Assembly: GCA_033557465.1 (NCBI GenBank)
Contig: CM066039.1
Coordinates: 50,001,788 to 50,065,787 of the forward strand
Direction of reading: 5' to 3'
Length of the DNA stretch: 64,000 nt
DNA from: Ichthyophis bannanicus
Taxonomy: Eukaryota > Chordata > Amphibia > Gymnophiona > Ichthyophiidae
Position numbers and translations under genes: made by a program. Each line of letters starts with the position of its first letter. Positions within the stretch are counted from its first letter, which is position 1. Shown piece by piece: positions 1 to 10,764 of the stretch. The notes under the pieces were generated by a model. The model worked only from the letters and a program-made list of their open reading frames with translations, was not told the origin of the DNA and made no database searches.

Positions 1-2100
1 GGAATCAAACCCTGGTTACTTGGTTACTAACCACTAGGCTACTTTTGGTTATATATCCACTTGGATATTTTTCCTAAGAAGCCCTTATGTGGTAAGTAGC
101 ACTGCTGATCATATAAGGGTGTCATTGATTTCATGATGTCAAACTATACTGTATGTTTTCACAGGATTCTTCCAGGAGCATTGTTGGTAGAATCATGATA
201 ATCTTTATTTTAGTTTAATTATCAAAATTTGGGGGGAAGGAGGGGGAAAGAGGGGGGAAGGGCTAGAAAGTGGGTTTTTTTAAATTCCATATTATTTTAT
301 TGAATATCAAATAAACAACATACAAGTACATTGGAGGGGTTCAAGGCTTAAGATTCCTGGTCTCCTTGCATCGACCATATTCATAATAGAATCTTTTTAA
401 CATCATGCTCGCACCAAACCACACAGAGCAAAAGGAAGAAAACACCGTGTGCCATATTTCTTTTAGCTCGCACTGACTAAAGGAGGAAGATAGCACCTGC
501 AGATTTTCATTGCTCTGTACAGATCATAAGGTGGTAGAGGAGTGCTTGCATCAGCCCTCATGGGCCTGAAGGAGAATAGAGTATGCGGCTCTCCTCCCGT
601 CATCTGGAAATGAGGAGGAAAGCTACAGCAATGGGTCAGCAGCATTAGATTAAAGGGGGCTGATGGGGGTGGTGATCAGGTCGGAAAAGGAGGGTGAGGT
701 TTAGTAATGAAATAATAAAAAGGGGCCCCTCCATACAGGTTTGACCAGGGCCCCTCCATACAGGTTTGACCAGGGCCCCTTAAATGGTCAAAGCAGCCCT
801 GCTTAGATAAGGAAATCCCTTACAGTTTCCTCAATAGAGACAGCTTCTCCCTGAATTAATTCCACCTGGTGTAGAGCCTTCCTACCATTCTGCAATTGGA
901 AGAGCAATTTAAATCCTTTTAACCAAAATCTAGGGTAGGTGTCAGATATTCATGGGACCTAAGCTAGTCTTCAGGAATTAGCTATTTTTTGAAGCAGAGT
1001 AAGGTACATATGCTATGCCTCATTGCACAGAATAAGAATAAGCTAATCAGTAAGCATAGTCATATCAACAGTTCTTAAATATTTATACCCCCGATATCAC
1101 ATTTCATGATAATCAAAATTCTCCACTATCCTTTTAATTGCTTTTGTTGTGGGTCTTAACTAGAACGTGAGCACCAAGGAGTAGGAACGGGAACATCAAG
1201 GGGATCATTCTAAAAGTTATTTCTTGTGAAACAGTTTATCATGCAGAAATTACCTTTTCTAAAACTGGCTGGGTTGTAGGAAGATAATTTTATAAACCTT
1301 TTCTGTAGATAAGACGCTGTTTTATATGCCTAGAAGGCCTCTTAAGTCACGTGTGAAAGTATGCACAGTGCAATTGGGTGTGCACTTGTACGCAACTTTA
1401 TATAAGGCATGTCCAGGGAAGAGGTTTGGGTGGAGCATGGGTGGAACTGCAATTTATGTGTGAACATATGTGCTTTATGCACTGATATTGAGGCCTGCTC
1501 GCGAGCAGGTCAGCGCCCTCATTCTAGGAGCTATTTCTTCAGGACTTGGGCTAGTATTTTATAAAGACACATAAGTGTCCCGTTTTTGATACATCGTGGA
1601 GAGGGGCATTGAGATGTCCAAGTCAGGATGTGCACAAGTGCCCCTGTATTATACAAAGGCTGTGTCAAACGCAGCCTCTTGTAAAATACGTCTGAGGATG
1701 TGCTGGAGTGCGTGTGAATTTGCCACTGCATTCAGCGGAAGCAGTGATTTTAAAGAGATGCATGTGAGCAAGAAAGCATCCCGCCCTTGTCCAAAATGTG
1801 CACGGGAGCAGCGTTTTAAAAATCACAGCTACCAACATACACGCATCCCCTCTCACCAAAATGCTCCCCCCCCCCACTAGTCCAGACTCTTGCAGCCCTC
1901 TCATCACACCAATCAAGACCCCTCAAACCCTCCACACTAGTAAAGATACACATGAGCACTCTACACTACAAAAGATGTCTCCAAAGCCACCCCATCAAGA
2001 CTTCCCCTAAACCCATCAAGACCCTCCCAGTCCCAGATTCCACCCTCAGCACCCACTAGAGATCTCACTGGTGGTCTAGTAGGAAGCAGGAGTGACCCCT
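1..2100. other. No gene; weak repeat traces
   Basis: I see no supported gene here. The first 45 bases look like the antisense of a tRNA-like B box and A box, as in the elements near 4.6 kb and 13.6 kb, so this is probably the tail of another copy. Positions 723-780 hold a 25-bp tandem duplication. A run of C occurs at 1864-1875. The rest is unassigned. Confidence 0.5.
723..780. repeat. 25-bp tandem duplication
   Basis: The unit beginning ggcccctccatacaggttt is present twice head to tail (723-747 and 748-772), followed by a partial third copy. It is a short local duplication with no evident function. Confidence 0.85.
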
Positions 2101-2119
2101 TATTTGACAGCTTGATCCT

Positions 2120-2795
2120 TAGCTGTGAGGCTATTGCTAGATAGCCAGAACAATATATTTCACAATGAACTCTACCCTTCTCGAACCAGCAGACCTCCTA
2201 CCAGCACTTCAAGCTTTCACTCTCCCTCATGCAGACTATTGCAACAGTATCTACCAGGGCCTCCCTCAAACCACCTTTCTCCCCCTTTAAACTGCTCTCT
2301 ACACATTGCTGCATGTACACTCCAAGGAGCTGCTAAATATGACATCACCCCCATCCTAAAAAAGCTCCACTGGCTACCCCTCCCCAGCAGAATCAAATAT
2401 AAAGCCTCACTCCTTACACACAAAGCACTACACTCCTACCCGGCCACACACCTCCAATCCCTCCTCCAGAAATTCAATACAAACAGACCACAATGAGCTG
2501 CTACAATCAACAAACTTACCATACCGCAATGCAAAACAAAACTTAACCAACAGAGTTGCCGCAGAGCTTTTGAACTCTATGCACCGTCCTTTAGAACTCT
2601 GTCAGACACAATAAGGAATATCACCAACCTCCCCTCCTTCCGCAAACACTGAAAACCCTATTACTCGCTCTCGAAGATGTTATTTGTTCTATGTAACTCA
2701 TGTTTGCTCTCTGTAAACTGCTTTGACCCAGTGAAAAGCGGTATATAAGCATAGCTAAATGCAAAAAATATATATGAAATAAATAAGTGCTGTTT
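2120..2795 (+). mobile_element. L2-like LINE 3' fragment
   Basis: The open frame 2125-2496 encodes the segment ITPILKKLHWLPLPSRIKYK, typical of the region after the RT palm in L2/CR1-group LINEs. The 3' part carries gtaaactgctttgaccc and agcggtatataagc and ends in an A-rich tail with aataaataag, the usual 3' end of such LINEs. It is 5'-truncated, contains stops and is dead. The exact clade (L2, Rex or other) is not certain. Confidence 0.7.
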
Positions 2796-3304
2796 TGAAA
2801 CCTGGTGCCTGACTGGAGCATGAACAACTGGAAATCATTCCTGCTTCCTGCTAAACCGCTTAGATGCTGGGAGTGAGTTCTGTGGCAGTCTTGAAGGTCT
2901 GGAGGGCATCTATGCATGAGGAGTGGATAACGATGCTATTGGGGAATGGGGGTTTTCTCAGTCTTTCTATCTACCCCTTTAGGCAGGCACTTGGCATGCC
3001 TCAGGGCTGGTTAAAAGCCATCACAGAGAACTTTTAATATCCACAAGTATTCCCCTTGCAAAATGGGGAATACACATCTATACTTTGGGCTGGCCCAAAC
3101 CATGCCCCCTTGAAATCTGTGCATGGTGTTGATCTCCATGTTTAAGTAGCGACTTTCTAAAAACAGTATTAACAGGTGTAGCTGATCCCTATGTCTGAAT
3201 GTTGCTATTTATATGTGGAAATTCTTCTAAAATAAGGGCCTGTGTGTTTATATAAAATAGGTTACAAACTGGTAAAGTTTTATACAATTATTCTCTATGT
3301 GGGT

Positions 3305-3613
3305 CATTTTAGAAGCCTCGTTTGTGCTTTGGATGTCCAAAAGCAGGTTTAGAGACATCTAAAGCACAGAGACGTCTCCAGAGCCATTTAGAAGCTGGCT
3401 CCGAGGACGTCCTCAGCATGAGGACATCTGAAACTCAACGGCGGTGTGGAGGAGACATTCCCAAGAACCTGGTGGTCTCCACCTGATTACAGAAACATTA
3501 TGGACAGCCAGCATCATATCTAACCTGGACCTGCTCCGAGGTATGAACAGCAATGAACAAGAATCTGAATCGTGCTTGTTTTAGCTGAAAAACATCCAGA
3601 GAGGAACGAAGGA
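3305..3613 (+). mobile_element. Left half of TIR element with tRNA-like interior
   Basis: The segment starts with ttttagaagcctcgtttg and continues gctttggatgtcc, matching the start of the copy at 13.33 kb. It breaks off after a shared 'aaaacatccagaga' stretch, where a CR1 fragment begins. The right half resumes at about 4546. Together they look like one roughly 570-bp nonautonomous element split by a LINE. Confidence 0.6.
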
Positions 3614-4545
3614 TAAAATTGGGAACTACAGGCTGGTTAGTCTGACCTCTGTGGTGAATAAACTAATGGAAAGGCTGCTAAAACAGAGGTTCCTGGCATC
3701 CAATGGATTGCAGGATTCAAGGCAGCATAGTTTTACAAGAGGCAGGTCTTGTCAGACAAATCATATTAATTTCTTTGACGGGTGACCAGGGAATTGTACT
3801 GCAGGGCCATGCATTTGGGCTGCAAAAGTCCAAGTGAGCAGTACAGTATAGGGGGCGAAATGCTTCTGTCCATGAAAGAAGATCAAGACCTGGGTGTATT
3901 GTTTCTGATGATCTTAAGGTGTCTAAAGAGGTAGAAAAGGTGATGGCAAACGCCAGAAGGATACTTGGGTGTATAGGGAGAGGAATGGCCAGCAAAAAAA
4001 GGAGGTGATAGTGCCTCTGCATAAGTCTCTGGTGCAACCTCATTTGGAGTATTGTGAGCAATTCTGGAAACTACACCTTCAAAAGGACATAAACAGGATG
4101 GAGTCGGTGCAGAGGGTGGCTACTAAAATGGTCAGTGGCTTTGCCATAAGGCATATGGGGAAAGACTCAATATATATACTTTGGAGGAAAGACGGGAGAG
4201 GAGAAATATGACAGACATTTAAATACCTCCGAGGCATGAATGCAAAGGAGGTGAGCCTCTTTCAACTGAAAGAAAGCTCTGCAATGAGGGAGCATAGGAT
4301 GAAGGTGAAAAAAGATAAACTCAGGAGTAATTTGTGGAAATATTTCATTATGGAAAGAGAGGTAGATGCGTAGAACAGTCTCCCAATGGAGGTAGTAGAG
4401 ACAAATACTGTATGTGAATTCAAGAAAGCATGGGACAAACAGAGGATTTCTAAAGGGAAAATGACTGTAGAGCTTAGTGATTCATGTGGACGGGCAGACT
4501 GGATAGGCCGTATGGTCATTATCTGCCATCATGTTTCTATAAGAA
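3614..4545 (+). mobile_element. CR1 LINE fragment, internally deleted
   Basis: The sequence matches the CR1 at 26.9-30.8 kb in its RT part (aactacaggctggttagtct) and then jumps, near 3780, from the region before the RT catalytic motif to the region equivalent to about 30.0 kb. Roughly 450 bp are therefore missing. It ends with the CR1 3' region (atctgccatcatgtttct). The frame 3969-4211 encodes remnants such as VPLHKSLVQPHLEYC. It is a dead copy inserted into a TIR element. Confidence 0.8.
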
Positions 4546-4805
4546 TGTACTCATTCATCCCCATGTCAACAACAGCAGTGGTAGGATTTGAACCCTGGCT
4601 ATATTGTTCCTAAGCAACTACTCTAACCATTAAGCTGAGTCTATAATATTGGTCAGGGGATGTCTAGGTAGACATCCCCGCAGATATCCATACCGGACAC
4701 ATCCAGGTTTGTGAAATCACATCCGCATCTGGATGTGCCTGCATTTTTTTCAAATAAGCTGGCTTAGATGTCCTAGATTGCACTTGGACTGGTTCTTCTA
4801 AAATT
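4546..4805 (+). mobile_element. Right half of TIR element with tRNA-like interior
   Basis: It contains ggatttgaaccctggct and ctaaccattaagct, which on the minus strand read as a tRNA-like A box (agcttaatggttag) and B box (gggttcaaatcc). It ends with ggttcttctaaaatt, roughly the inverse of the start at 3305. The same arrangement is seen intact at 13333-13790. Confidence 0.6.
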
Positions 4806-5540
4806 CCTCTCCACACGTGTAAACTCATGCATACATACCCCTGTATCTCTAGATTACAAGCGATGGCCTAAGAGGTCCTTGCTTTGGTTCACTGCATGCT
4901 TGGACTTGAAGTCACCGTTTCTGTCACAAAAGTAGGATTGCAGCTCTCCACACCACTTGACCCAATTCTGCGTTGTCTCTTTACATTTAGGGAATAAGAC
5001 CATAGATTGGGACAAAACATGAAAAGGATCAGCCTGTCGGGGGTTTCAGGTCATGACCCCACTTAGAACAGGTGACCTGGAGTCGACCTCAGTGACTAGA
5101 AAAGAACCCATCAAGAAATCTATTTCCAAAAGACAATGCTACCAGTGGGGTACACAGCGGCAGAGGAAAGCTCGGTGCAGGCAGTAACCAGTTCCTCCGC
5201 CTCGCTCCCTCTTCTGAGTGTCCTCACCTGTATGAAACGCACCTGGCGGATGGCGCCTCTGATCTGTCCAATTTCTAAAGCATTCCAAGTGTTCCAACAT
5301 TTAAAGAAAGAAGTGAGCTTCAAACAGCCGGAAATACTTGAAAAGAAGTCTGAGTATGTTGTCCATTTTTAACCAGGAACTGACCCTACTATTCCTGCAT
5401 TTCTCTGTGGGTGGGAGTTCACAGTGCTATGCAGTTACAACTCCTTTTGGCAAATGTAAACAGGCTTCCAGGTTAAATAAGAAGATAAAAAGGATACAAT
5501 TGTCCCTGAATTGCAACCCAAAACCACTGTGGCTCTTTTA
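4806..5540. other. No gene recognised
   Basis: I see no conserved coding, RNA or element structure. Several 60-90 codon open frames overlap on both strands without any recognisable motif. Confidence 0.4.
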
Positions 5541-5549
5541 TCTTTGTTA

Positions 5550-5835
5550 TAGCCCTACTGGATTCGCACAGGGTCATGTAGTGATAGACACAGTGCTGCA
5601 AAGAGCTTGCAGTTGAAGTAGGCACCTCAGGCCATGGGAAACATAGCAACCTGCTTAAGGTCAAAAGGAGTGTCAGTTGCAGAATTTGAATCCCAGCTTC
5701 CTTGGCTCTAAACCCATTGAAACTAGGGTTCAAATCCCACTTCTACCACTAACTCTCCTTTGTGACCTGGGAAAGTCATTTTATCCTCCATTACTTAGAT
5801 TATAAGCACTTCGATGCAGAAACTTATCGTTATGT
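5550..5835. repeat. Inverted pair of MIR-like (CORE) SINEs
   Basis: Positions 5645-5720 carry 'ctgcttaaggtcaaaaggagtgt...gaatttgaatccc', matching the antisense pattern of the MIR 3' half. Positions 5720-5800 carry 'gggttcaaatccca...tgtgacctgggaaagtca', the MIR sense pattern. The two are head to head. Assignment rests on the well-known MIR core (gtgacctgggcaagtca). Confidence 0.55.
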
Positions 5836-5904
5836 GAATGAAAAGTATTTTCTCCAATTAGTCTTAAATGTGCTACGCCATGACGTCATTGTGCGTCCTC
5901 TAGT

Positions 5905-6095
5905 CTTTCTACTTTTTTAAAGAGTAAATAACCAATGTATGTTTACCTACTCTACTTTATTCATTTTTTATATACCTCTGTCATATCTCCCCTAAGCCGT
6001 CTTGTTTCCAAGCTGAGTGGCCGTAATGTTTTAAGTCTTTCCTCATAGGGGTATCCTTCCATCCCCTTTATCGTTTTGGTCATTCTTCTCTGTAC
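5905..6095 (-). mobile_element. CR1-like LINE fragment, antisense
   Basis: The stretch 'atacctctgtcatatctccc' followed by 'aagtctttcctcataggggt' is the antisense of the 3' coding part of CR1-like LINEs (compare 32.44-32.87 kb). It diverges from the other CR1 copies in the window, so it may be an older lineage. Confidence 0.5.
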
Positions 6096-6286
6096 TATCA
6101 CTCATCATTTGTACAGTGCTCTTAGGCATACACAGCACTATAATATACATGTAAAAGGCAGTCCCTTCTCAACAGAGCTTGCAATCAATTCAAGACAACC
6201 AAACAAGGGAATGATTAAGAAACGCATGAGTATTAGACAGGAGAATAAGGGGAAGGGATCTTGATCCAAAAGCAGTCTTGAAGAAA

Positions 6287-6550
6287 CATAGAAACATGAT
6301 GGCAGAAAAAGACCACATGGTCTATCTAGTCTGCCCTTCCATATCAACCACTACAACAGTCCCCTTTTTCCATTTAGAGATCCTCTATGTTTGTCCTATG
6401 CTTTTTTGAATTCAGATACTGTCCTCCTCTCCACCACCTCCACTGGGAGACTATTTTACGCATCTACCACTCTTTCCATAAAGAAATATTTCTGCATATT
6501 ACTCCTGAGTCTATCCTCCTTTCACCTTCATCCTATGGCACCTTGTTGCC
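6287..6550 (-). mobile_element. CR1 LINE 3' end, antisense
   Basis: It begins gaaacatagaaacatgatgg and continues 'cagaaaaagaccacatgg', the CR1 3' terminus read backwards. It then covers the C-terminal RT region ('actgtcctcctctccacc'). It is 5'-truncated near 6550. The same terminus occurs at 32130 and 30720-30768. Confidence 0.8.
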
Positions 6551-6552
6551 TA

Positions 6553-6675
6553 ACTTACTGGTACTGTCTAGATAGTGCCGTTGAATATTCCCACAGACAG
6601 CAAGAAAGACGCCTGGTTAATTCTGGGGCAGTCTGTGGGTGGAGCTGGGGCGGTCCCAACAGTTGTCCAGTTAAC
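6553..6675. repeat. Fragment of dispersed 'atattcag' repeat family
   Basis: It shares 'gatagtgccgttgaatatt' and 'ttaattctggggcagtctg' with the copies at 14.33 and 57.45 kb. It looks like a partial copy. Confidence 0.4.
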
Positions 6676-6677
6676 AA

Positions 6678-6779
6678 TGATAGGTAGAAAAGGTGACGGG
6701 AAAAACTAAAAGGATAATTGGGTGCACATGGAGAACAGTCAACAGGAAGAAGGAGTTGAAAATACCTCTGTGTACAGTA
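6678..6779 (+). mobile_element. CR1 fragment abutting the DIRS element
   Basis: The text 'ggtagaaaaggtgacgg...aaaggataattgggtgcac' matches CR1 positions near 3930-4020. It stops exactly where the DIRS terminal repeat begins. Confidence 0.55.
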
Positions 6780-6960
6780 AGCGTAGTTACTCACCTGTAA
6801 CAGGTGATCTCCGGGAACAGCAGGAATAAGTCTTCACATATGGGTATCATCGGTACCGATGGAGCATGCGCGGGAACGCTCCCCAGCGTCCAATAGGAAA
6901 TCTTTTGGGAGCATCCCACAGCGCCTGCGTGCTGCCTTTCGAACTCTCCCTCTTCAGTTG
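6780..6960 (+). repeat. DIRS left inverted terminal repeat
   Basis: The segment agcgtagttactcacctg...gatctccgggaacagcagg to about 6960 is, for roughly 150 bp, the inverse of 12470-12617. Shared blocks include gtcttcacatatg, gcgcgggaacgctcccc and catcccacagcgcctgcgtg. The first 30 bp are unique to this end, as expected for DIRS. Confidence 0.88.
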
Positions 6961-7039
6961 AGTTTATAGCTGAGACCAAAGGAGAGAGTAGACAAAGAGA
7001 GAGAGATAGATAGAGACAACTCCTAGGGGAGGTGGGTGG

Positions 7040-7140
7040 GTTGTGAAGACTTATTCCTGCTGTTCCCGGAGATCATCTGTTACAGGTGAGTAACTATGCT
7101 ATCTCCAGGAACAAGCAGGAATGTAGTCTTCACATATGGG
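7040..7140 (-). repeat. DIRS internal complementary region (ICR)
   Basis: Positions 7040-7100 are the inverse of the left terminus and 7100-7140 are the inverse of the right terminus, joined at 'gagtaactatgctatctcc'. A fused copy of both ends beside the 3' terminal repeat is the hallmark of DIRS elements. It is thought to template completion of the termini during circular replication. Confidence 0.88.
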
Positions 7141-7264
7141 GACTCCCCAGCTGAGAGGTGCCAGAGGGATGACCCCAGCAAGCTGCAAACCCCAGGTGAG
7201 ATGGGTCATGCTTCCTCCCATGGATCTCTGGCATCGAAACCCGGGACGGCGGGTAGGAGTTGTA

Positions 7265-8760
7265 CTATTTCTGAAAGAGATGCTGGAGCACAGCTTGGCC
7301 AAACGAGGCATCACGACGGGAGTCCTTGTCTAAGCAATAGTGGGCTGTAAAAGTGTGTACCGAAGCCCAAGTGGCTGCTCTACAGATGTCATCAATGGAC
7401 ACAGAACGAAGATTAGCCATTGAGGCTGCCATTGCTCTCACATTGTGAGCTGTGACATGGCCTTCGAGAGAAAGTCCCTTACTCTCAGATGCAAAGAATA
7501 TGCAATTTGCAATCCACCTAGAGAAAGTTCTTTTGGAAACTGGAAGTCCCAAATGACTAGAATCAAAAGCAACAAAAGCTGAGAAGATTTTCTATGTTGC
7601 TTAGTTCTTTGAAGGTAAAAAGCTAAAGCTCTTTTACAATCTAAGGTATGAAGATTCCTTTCTGAATTAGAGGCATGAGGCCTAGGGAAGAATACAGGAA
7701 GGTAAACCGCTTGGTTTAAATGAAAAGGCGAAACTACCTTTGGCATAAAGTGAGGATGAGTCCTAAGAACTACCTTATCATGGTGAAATCTTGTATAAGG
7801 AGGATCCGCCACTAAAGCCTGTAACTCACTGATATGCCTTGCAGAAGTGAGGGCAACTAGGAAGATGACCTTCCAAGAAAGAAACTTTAGAGCTGTAATG
7901 GCTAAAGGCTCAAAGGGCGGTTTCATGAGCTGCCCGAGAACAAGATTCAGATCCCATGCCACTGGCAGTGACTTAATGAGAGGTTTTGTTAAAAGTAAAC
8001 CTCTCATAAGTCTCGCTACAAGTGGATGAGAGGAAATAGGTTGTCCATCTAGAGGTTCGCGAAAGGCAGCAATGGAACTAAGATGGACCCTTACTGAATT
8101 GGTCTTAAGACCAGAATCTGATAGATGGAGTAGATTCTCCAGAAGCGATTCGACAGGCACTGTATGGGGGTTAAGTCCCCTTTGAGAACACCATACAGAG
8201 AATCTCTTCCACTTAAAGGCATAGGATCGCCTTGTGGAAGGCTTCCTGGAAGCCACAAGGATATCCTTTACCTGATAAGATAGGTTGATATCCGGGAATC
8301 CTAGGCTTTCAGTAACCAGGCCCTGAGGTGCAGGGACTGGGGATTCGGGTGCAATAGCGCACCGTTCTCCTGGGAAAGAAGATCTGGAGCACATCCCAAC
8401 TCCAGAGGTGTGGCTTGAGAGAGATGCAGAAGCAGAGGATACCACGTCTGCCGTGGCCAATGTGGAGCTATGAGTATCATATGACCTCTGTCTCTCTGAA
8501 GTTTGAACAAAGTTTTGGGAATGAGGAGAATGGGTGGGAAGGCATAGAGGAAGTCCCGACCCCAATGGAGGAGGAAAGCATCCCTTGCCTGACAGTTTTG
8601 AGCCAGAATTCTGGAACAGAATCGGGGAAGTTTGGCATTCTGTGGACTTGCAAAGAGGTCTATATCTGGCGTTCCCCAGATTCGAAACACTCGAGCAAGC
8701 TGGTCTGAGCACAGAGACCATTCGTGTGGCAGCAGTATTCGACTGAGTTTGTCTGCCCAA
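7265..8760 (-). pseudogene. DIRS tyrosine recombinase (frameshifted)
   Basis: The recombinase integrates the circular DIRS DNA. The main frame, 8760-7438, begins inside the overlap with the RNase H region. It shows a core-binding domain (KPSTRRSYAFKWKRFSVWC) and the catalytic block SARHISELQAL holding the first Arg. The C-terminal catalytic part lies in another frame, 7552-7265. It has HNVRA (His and second Arg), DDICRAATWASVHTF and HYCLD with the nucleophile Tyr. A frameshift near 7540-7560 therefore separates the catalytic residues. The family's R-H-R-Y set is otherwise visible. The upstream part of the 440-codon frame overlaps the RNase H gene and probably contains non-recombinase sequence. 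Confidence 0.85.
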
Positions 8761-10023
8761 AGATTTTGAATGCCCGGAAGATATATACCACTAGAAGGTG
8801 GATTTGAAGCTCTCTGGCGAGGGCCCATAGTCGCAAAGCTTCGTTGCATATGACAGAGAGCTTGTTCTGCCCTGCTTGTTCACATAGAACATGGCTACTT
8901 GATTGTCGGTCTGGACCAGAACTGTCTTGTAGCTGAGATGGGCCTGAAAAACTCGGACAGCATGGAAAATGGCTCTGAGCTCTAGGAGGTTTATGTGAAG
9001 ACAAGCCTCCTGTGGGGTCCAGAGACCCTGAGTTGATAGATCGTGCAAGTGAGCCCCCCAACCCAACTTGGATGTATCTGTTGTTAGGGTGATTTGGCAT
9101 AGAGGCTGCTGGAAAGGAGAACCCACAAGAAGGTTTCCAGTGACTGCCACCATTGCAGGGACAAAATTAGACATGTGGAGTTTCTGATTTTGGGCTGTTC
9201 GCATATGAAGGCGAGCATAGGGAACCACATGGACCGTGGATGCCACATGCCCCAGAAGCTGAAGCATCTCCCAAGCAGTCAGGAAGACCTTCATAGCTGT
9301 TTGGGAGGCCAGCTGTACTATACAAAGACAACGTGGCTGTGGCAGAAAAGCCCTTGACTGCCTTGTGTCTAGACGAGCCCCTATGAATTCTAGAGACTGA
9401 GAAGGGGTGAGATGAGATTTTGGGAGGTTTATGACCAGTCCAAGTATCGAAGAATTAGCATGGTGTGAGAAAGAGCAAAGCTGACTTCTGGAGCTGTTGA
9501 TGCTCAAATGAGCCAGTCGCCCAAGTAGGGGAAGACGAATATTCCTAGAGTTCTCAGGAATGCTGCTATTACTGCCATGCATTTTGTGAAGACTCTTGGG
9601 GCAGAAGCCAGACCGAAGGGAAGAACTCTGTATTGGAAGTGTCTTCCCTGGAAAAAGAATTGAAGGAATTTCCTGTGATCTGCATGGATGAGAATATGCG
9701 TATATGCATCCTTTAGATCTAGAGAACATAGCCAGTACTGACTCTGAAGGTATGGCAGGAGTGTTCCGAGGGAGATGATTTTGAATTTTTCCCGGAACAG
9801 ATACTTGTTTAATTCTCTGAGGTCTAGTATAGGCCAGTGTCCCCCCCCCCCCCCCTGTTTTCTTTGGGATGACAAAGTAGGGGGAGTAGAATCCCATACC
9901 CTGTTGGGGTATGGATATCTCTTCTATTGCTCCCTGAGCAAGAAGTGATGCGACCTCCTGACCCAAGAGATTGGTGGCAGGGACCTGAGAATTGAACTGT
10001 CTTATAATTGTAGGAGGGGGCAT
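8301..10023 (-). pseudogene. DIRS reverse transcriptase / RNase H
   Basis: The frame 10023-8791 starts with the RT N-terminus (QGMGFYSPYFVIPKK) and, in its later part, carries RNase H residues (TTDTSKLGWGAHL, INLLELRAI, VLVQTDNQVAMFYVNKQG). RT palm sequence (PILDLRELNKYLF, SLDLKDAYTHI) lies in another frame, 9875-9504. The shift coincides with a run of about 16 C at 9840-9856, where a short Gly tract is expected. The catalytic motif reads YLGD instead of YLDD and is followed by a TGA stop after DWLI. The end of RNase H (NLWADKLSR, DIDLFASPQN) is in the frame 8849-8301. The domain order is typical of DIRS; the copy is inactive. Confidence 0.87.
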
Positions 10024-10183
10024 GCTGTGAAAATGAAGTCTGTACCACTCTCATACAATGGATAGGGTCCAGTTTTCTGATGTTATTTGTTGCCATCTTC
10101 TGGCAAAATGGCATAAACTGCCTGGGATGGTAAGGGTTTCTGGACCTTTCAGGGGCAGAAAAACTAAGTTCTCTAGGAAGGAG

Positions 10184-10578
10184 TCAAAGCCCCAGAGGAG
10201 GCTGAGTCTGTTGAGCCGGTTGAGCTCTTGGAACTTGTGACTTCCTCTGCTGTCTGTTCTGTTGTTGCCCCCTCTGGGGAACATGAACTGGGCAGTGTCC
10301 CTGATGGGTGTAAGATGGGTAAAATTTATTTTTATTTTTATTTTTGTAAAAGGGTTTCTTGACTGACTTTTTCTTTGCTGGATTGGCTGTAGACTTTGAT
10401 AGTCTGTTCAAGGTAGTATTTTCAGATTCAATCTGATTGGCCTTGTCTTGCCAATCCTTGCCAAAGAGATTTTCTCCTGTGCAAGGAATGTTTCCCAGTT
10501 TATCTTGCACCCATTGTTCTAAGTCTGATGCCTGAAGCCAGGCAATACAATGTGCACCAATGGAAATAGCAGAGGTTC
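10184..10578 (-). pseudogene. DIRS gag-like gene, distal part after MITE
   Basis: Downstream of the MITE the gag-like frame resumes. The open part 10510-10184 encodes a basic, Lys/Asn/Gln-rich tail (KKKSVKKPFYKNKNKNKF, QRGQQQNRQQRK), plausible for nucleic-acid binding. It merges toward the RT gene. Its separation from the proximal part is explained by the insertion at 10587-10764. Confidence 0.65.
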
Positions 10579-10586
10579 TGCTAATG

Positions 10587-10764
10587 CAGAGGTTCCCAAC
10601 TCCAGTCCTGGAGGGCCAAACACCATTTAGGTTTTCAGGCTGTCCCTAATAAATATGCATGAGATGCATCTGCATGCACTGCCCCCACTGTATTCAAATG
10701 TATCTCATGCATATTCATTAGGGACAGCCTGAAAACCTGAATGGTGTTTGGCCCTCCAGGACTG
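10587..10764. mobile_element. Palindromic hAT MITE in DIRS gag
   Basis: A 178-bp, nearly palindromic element starts cagaggttcccaac. It is flanked by a perfect 8-bp duplication, tgctaatg, at 10579-10586 and 10765-10772, diagnostic of hAT transposition. Its right terminus lacks about 15 bp compared with the copy at 32480-32672. It supplies the last codons and the stop of the gag-like frame. Confidence 0.9.

Noticed and set aside
3717..4061. Minus-strand 114-codon frame
   Set aside because: It is antisense to the CR1 fragment.
4565..4640. Functional tRNA gene on the minus strand
   Set aside because: Box-like words are present but no full cloverleaf or anticodon arm can be made. It is part of a repeat seen again at 13.6 kb.
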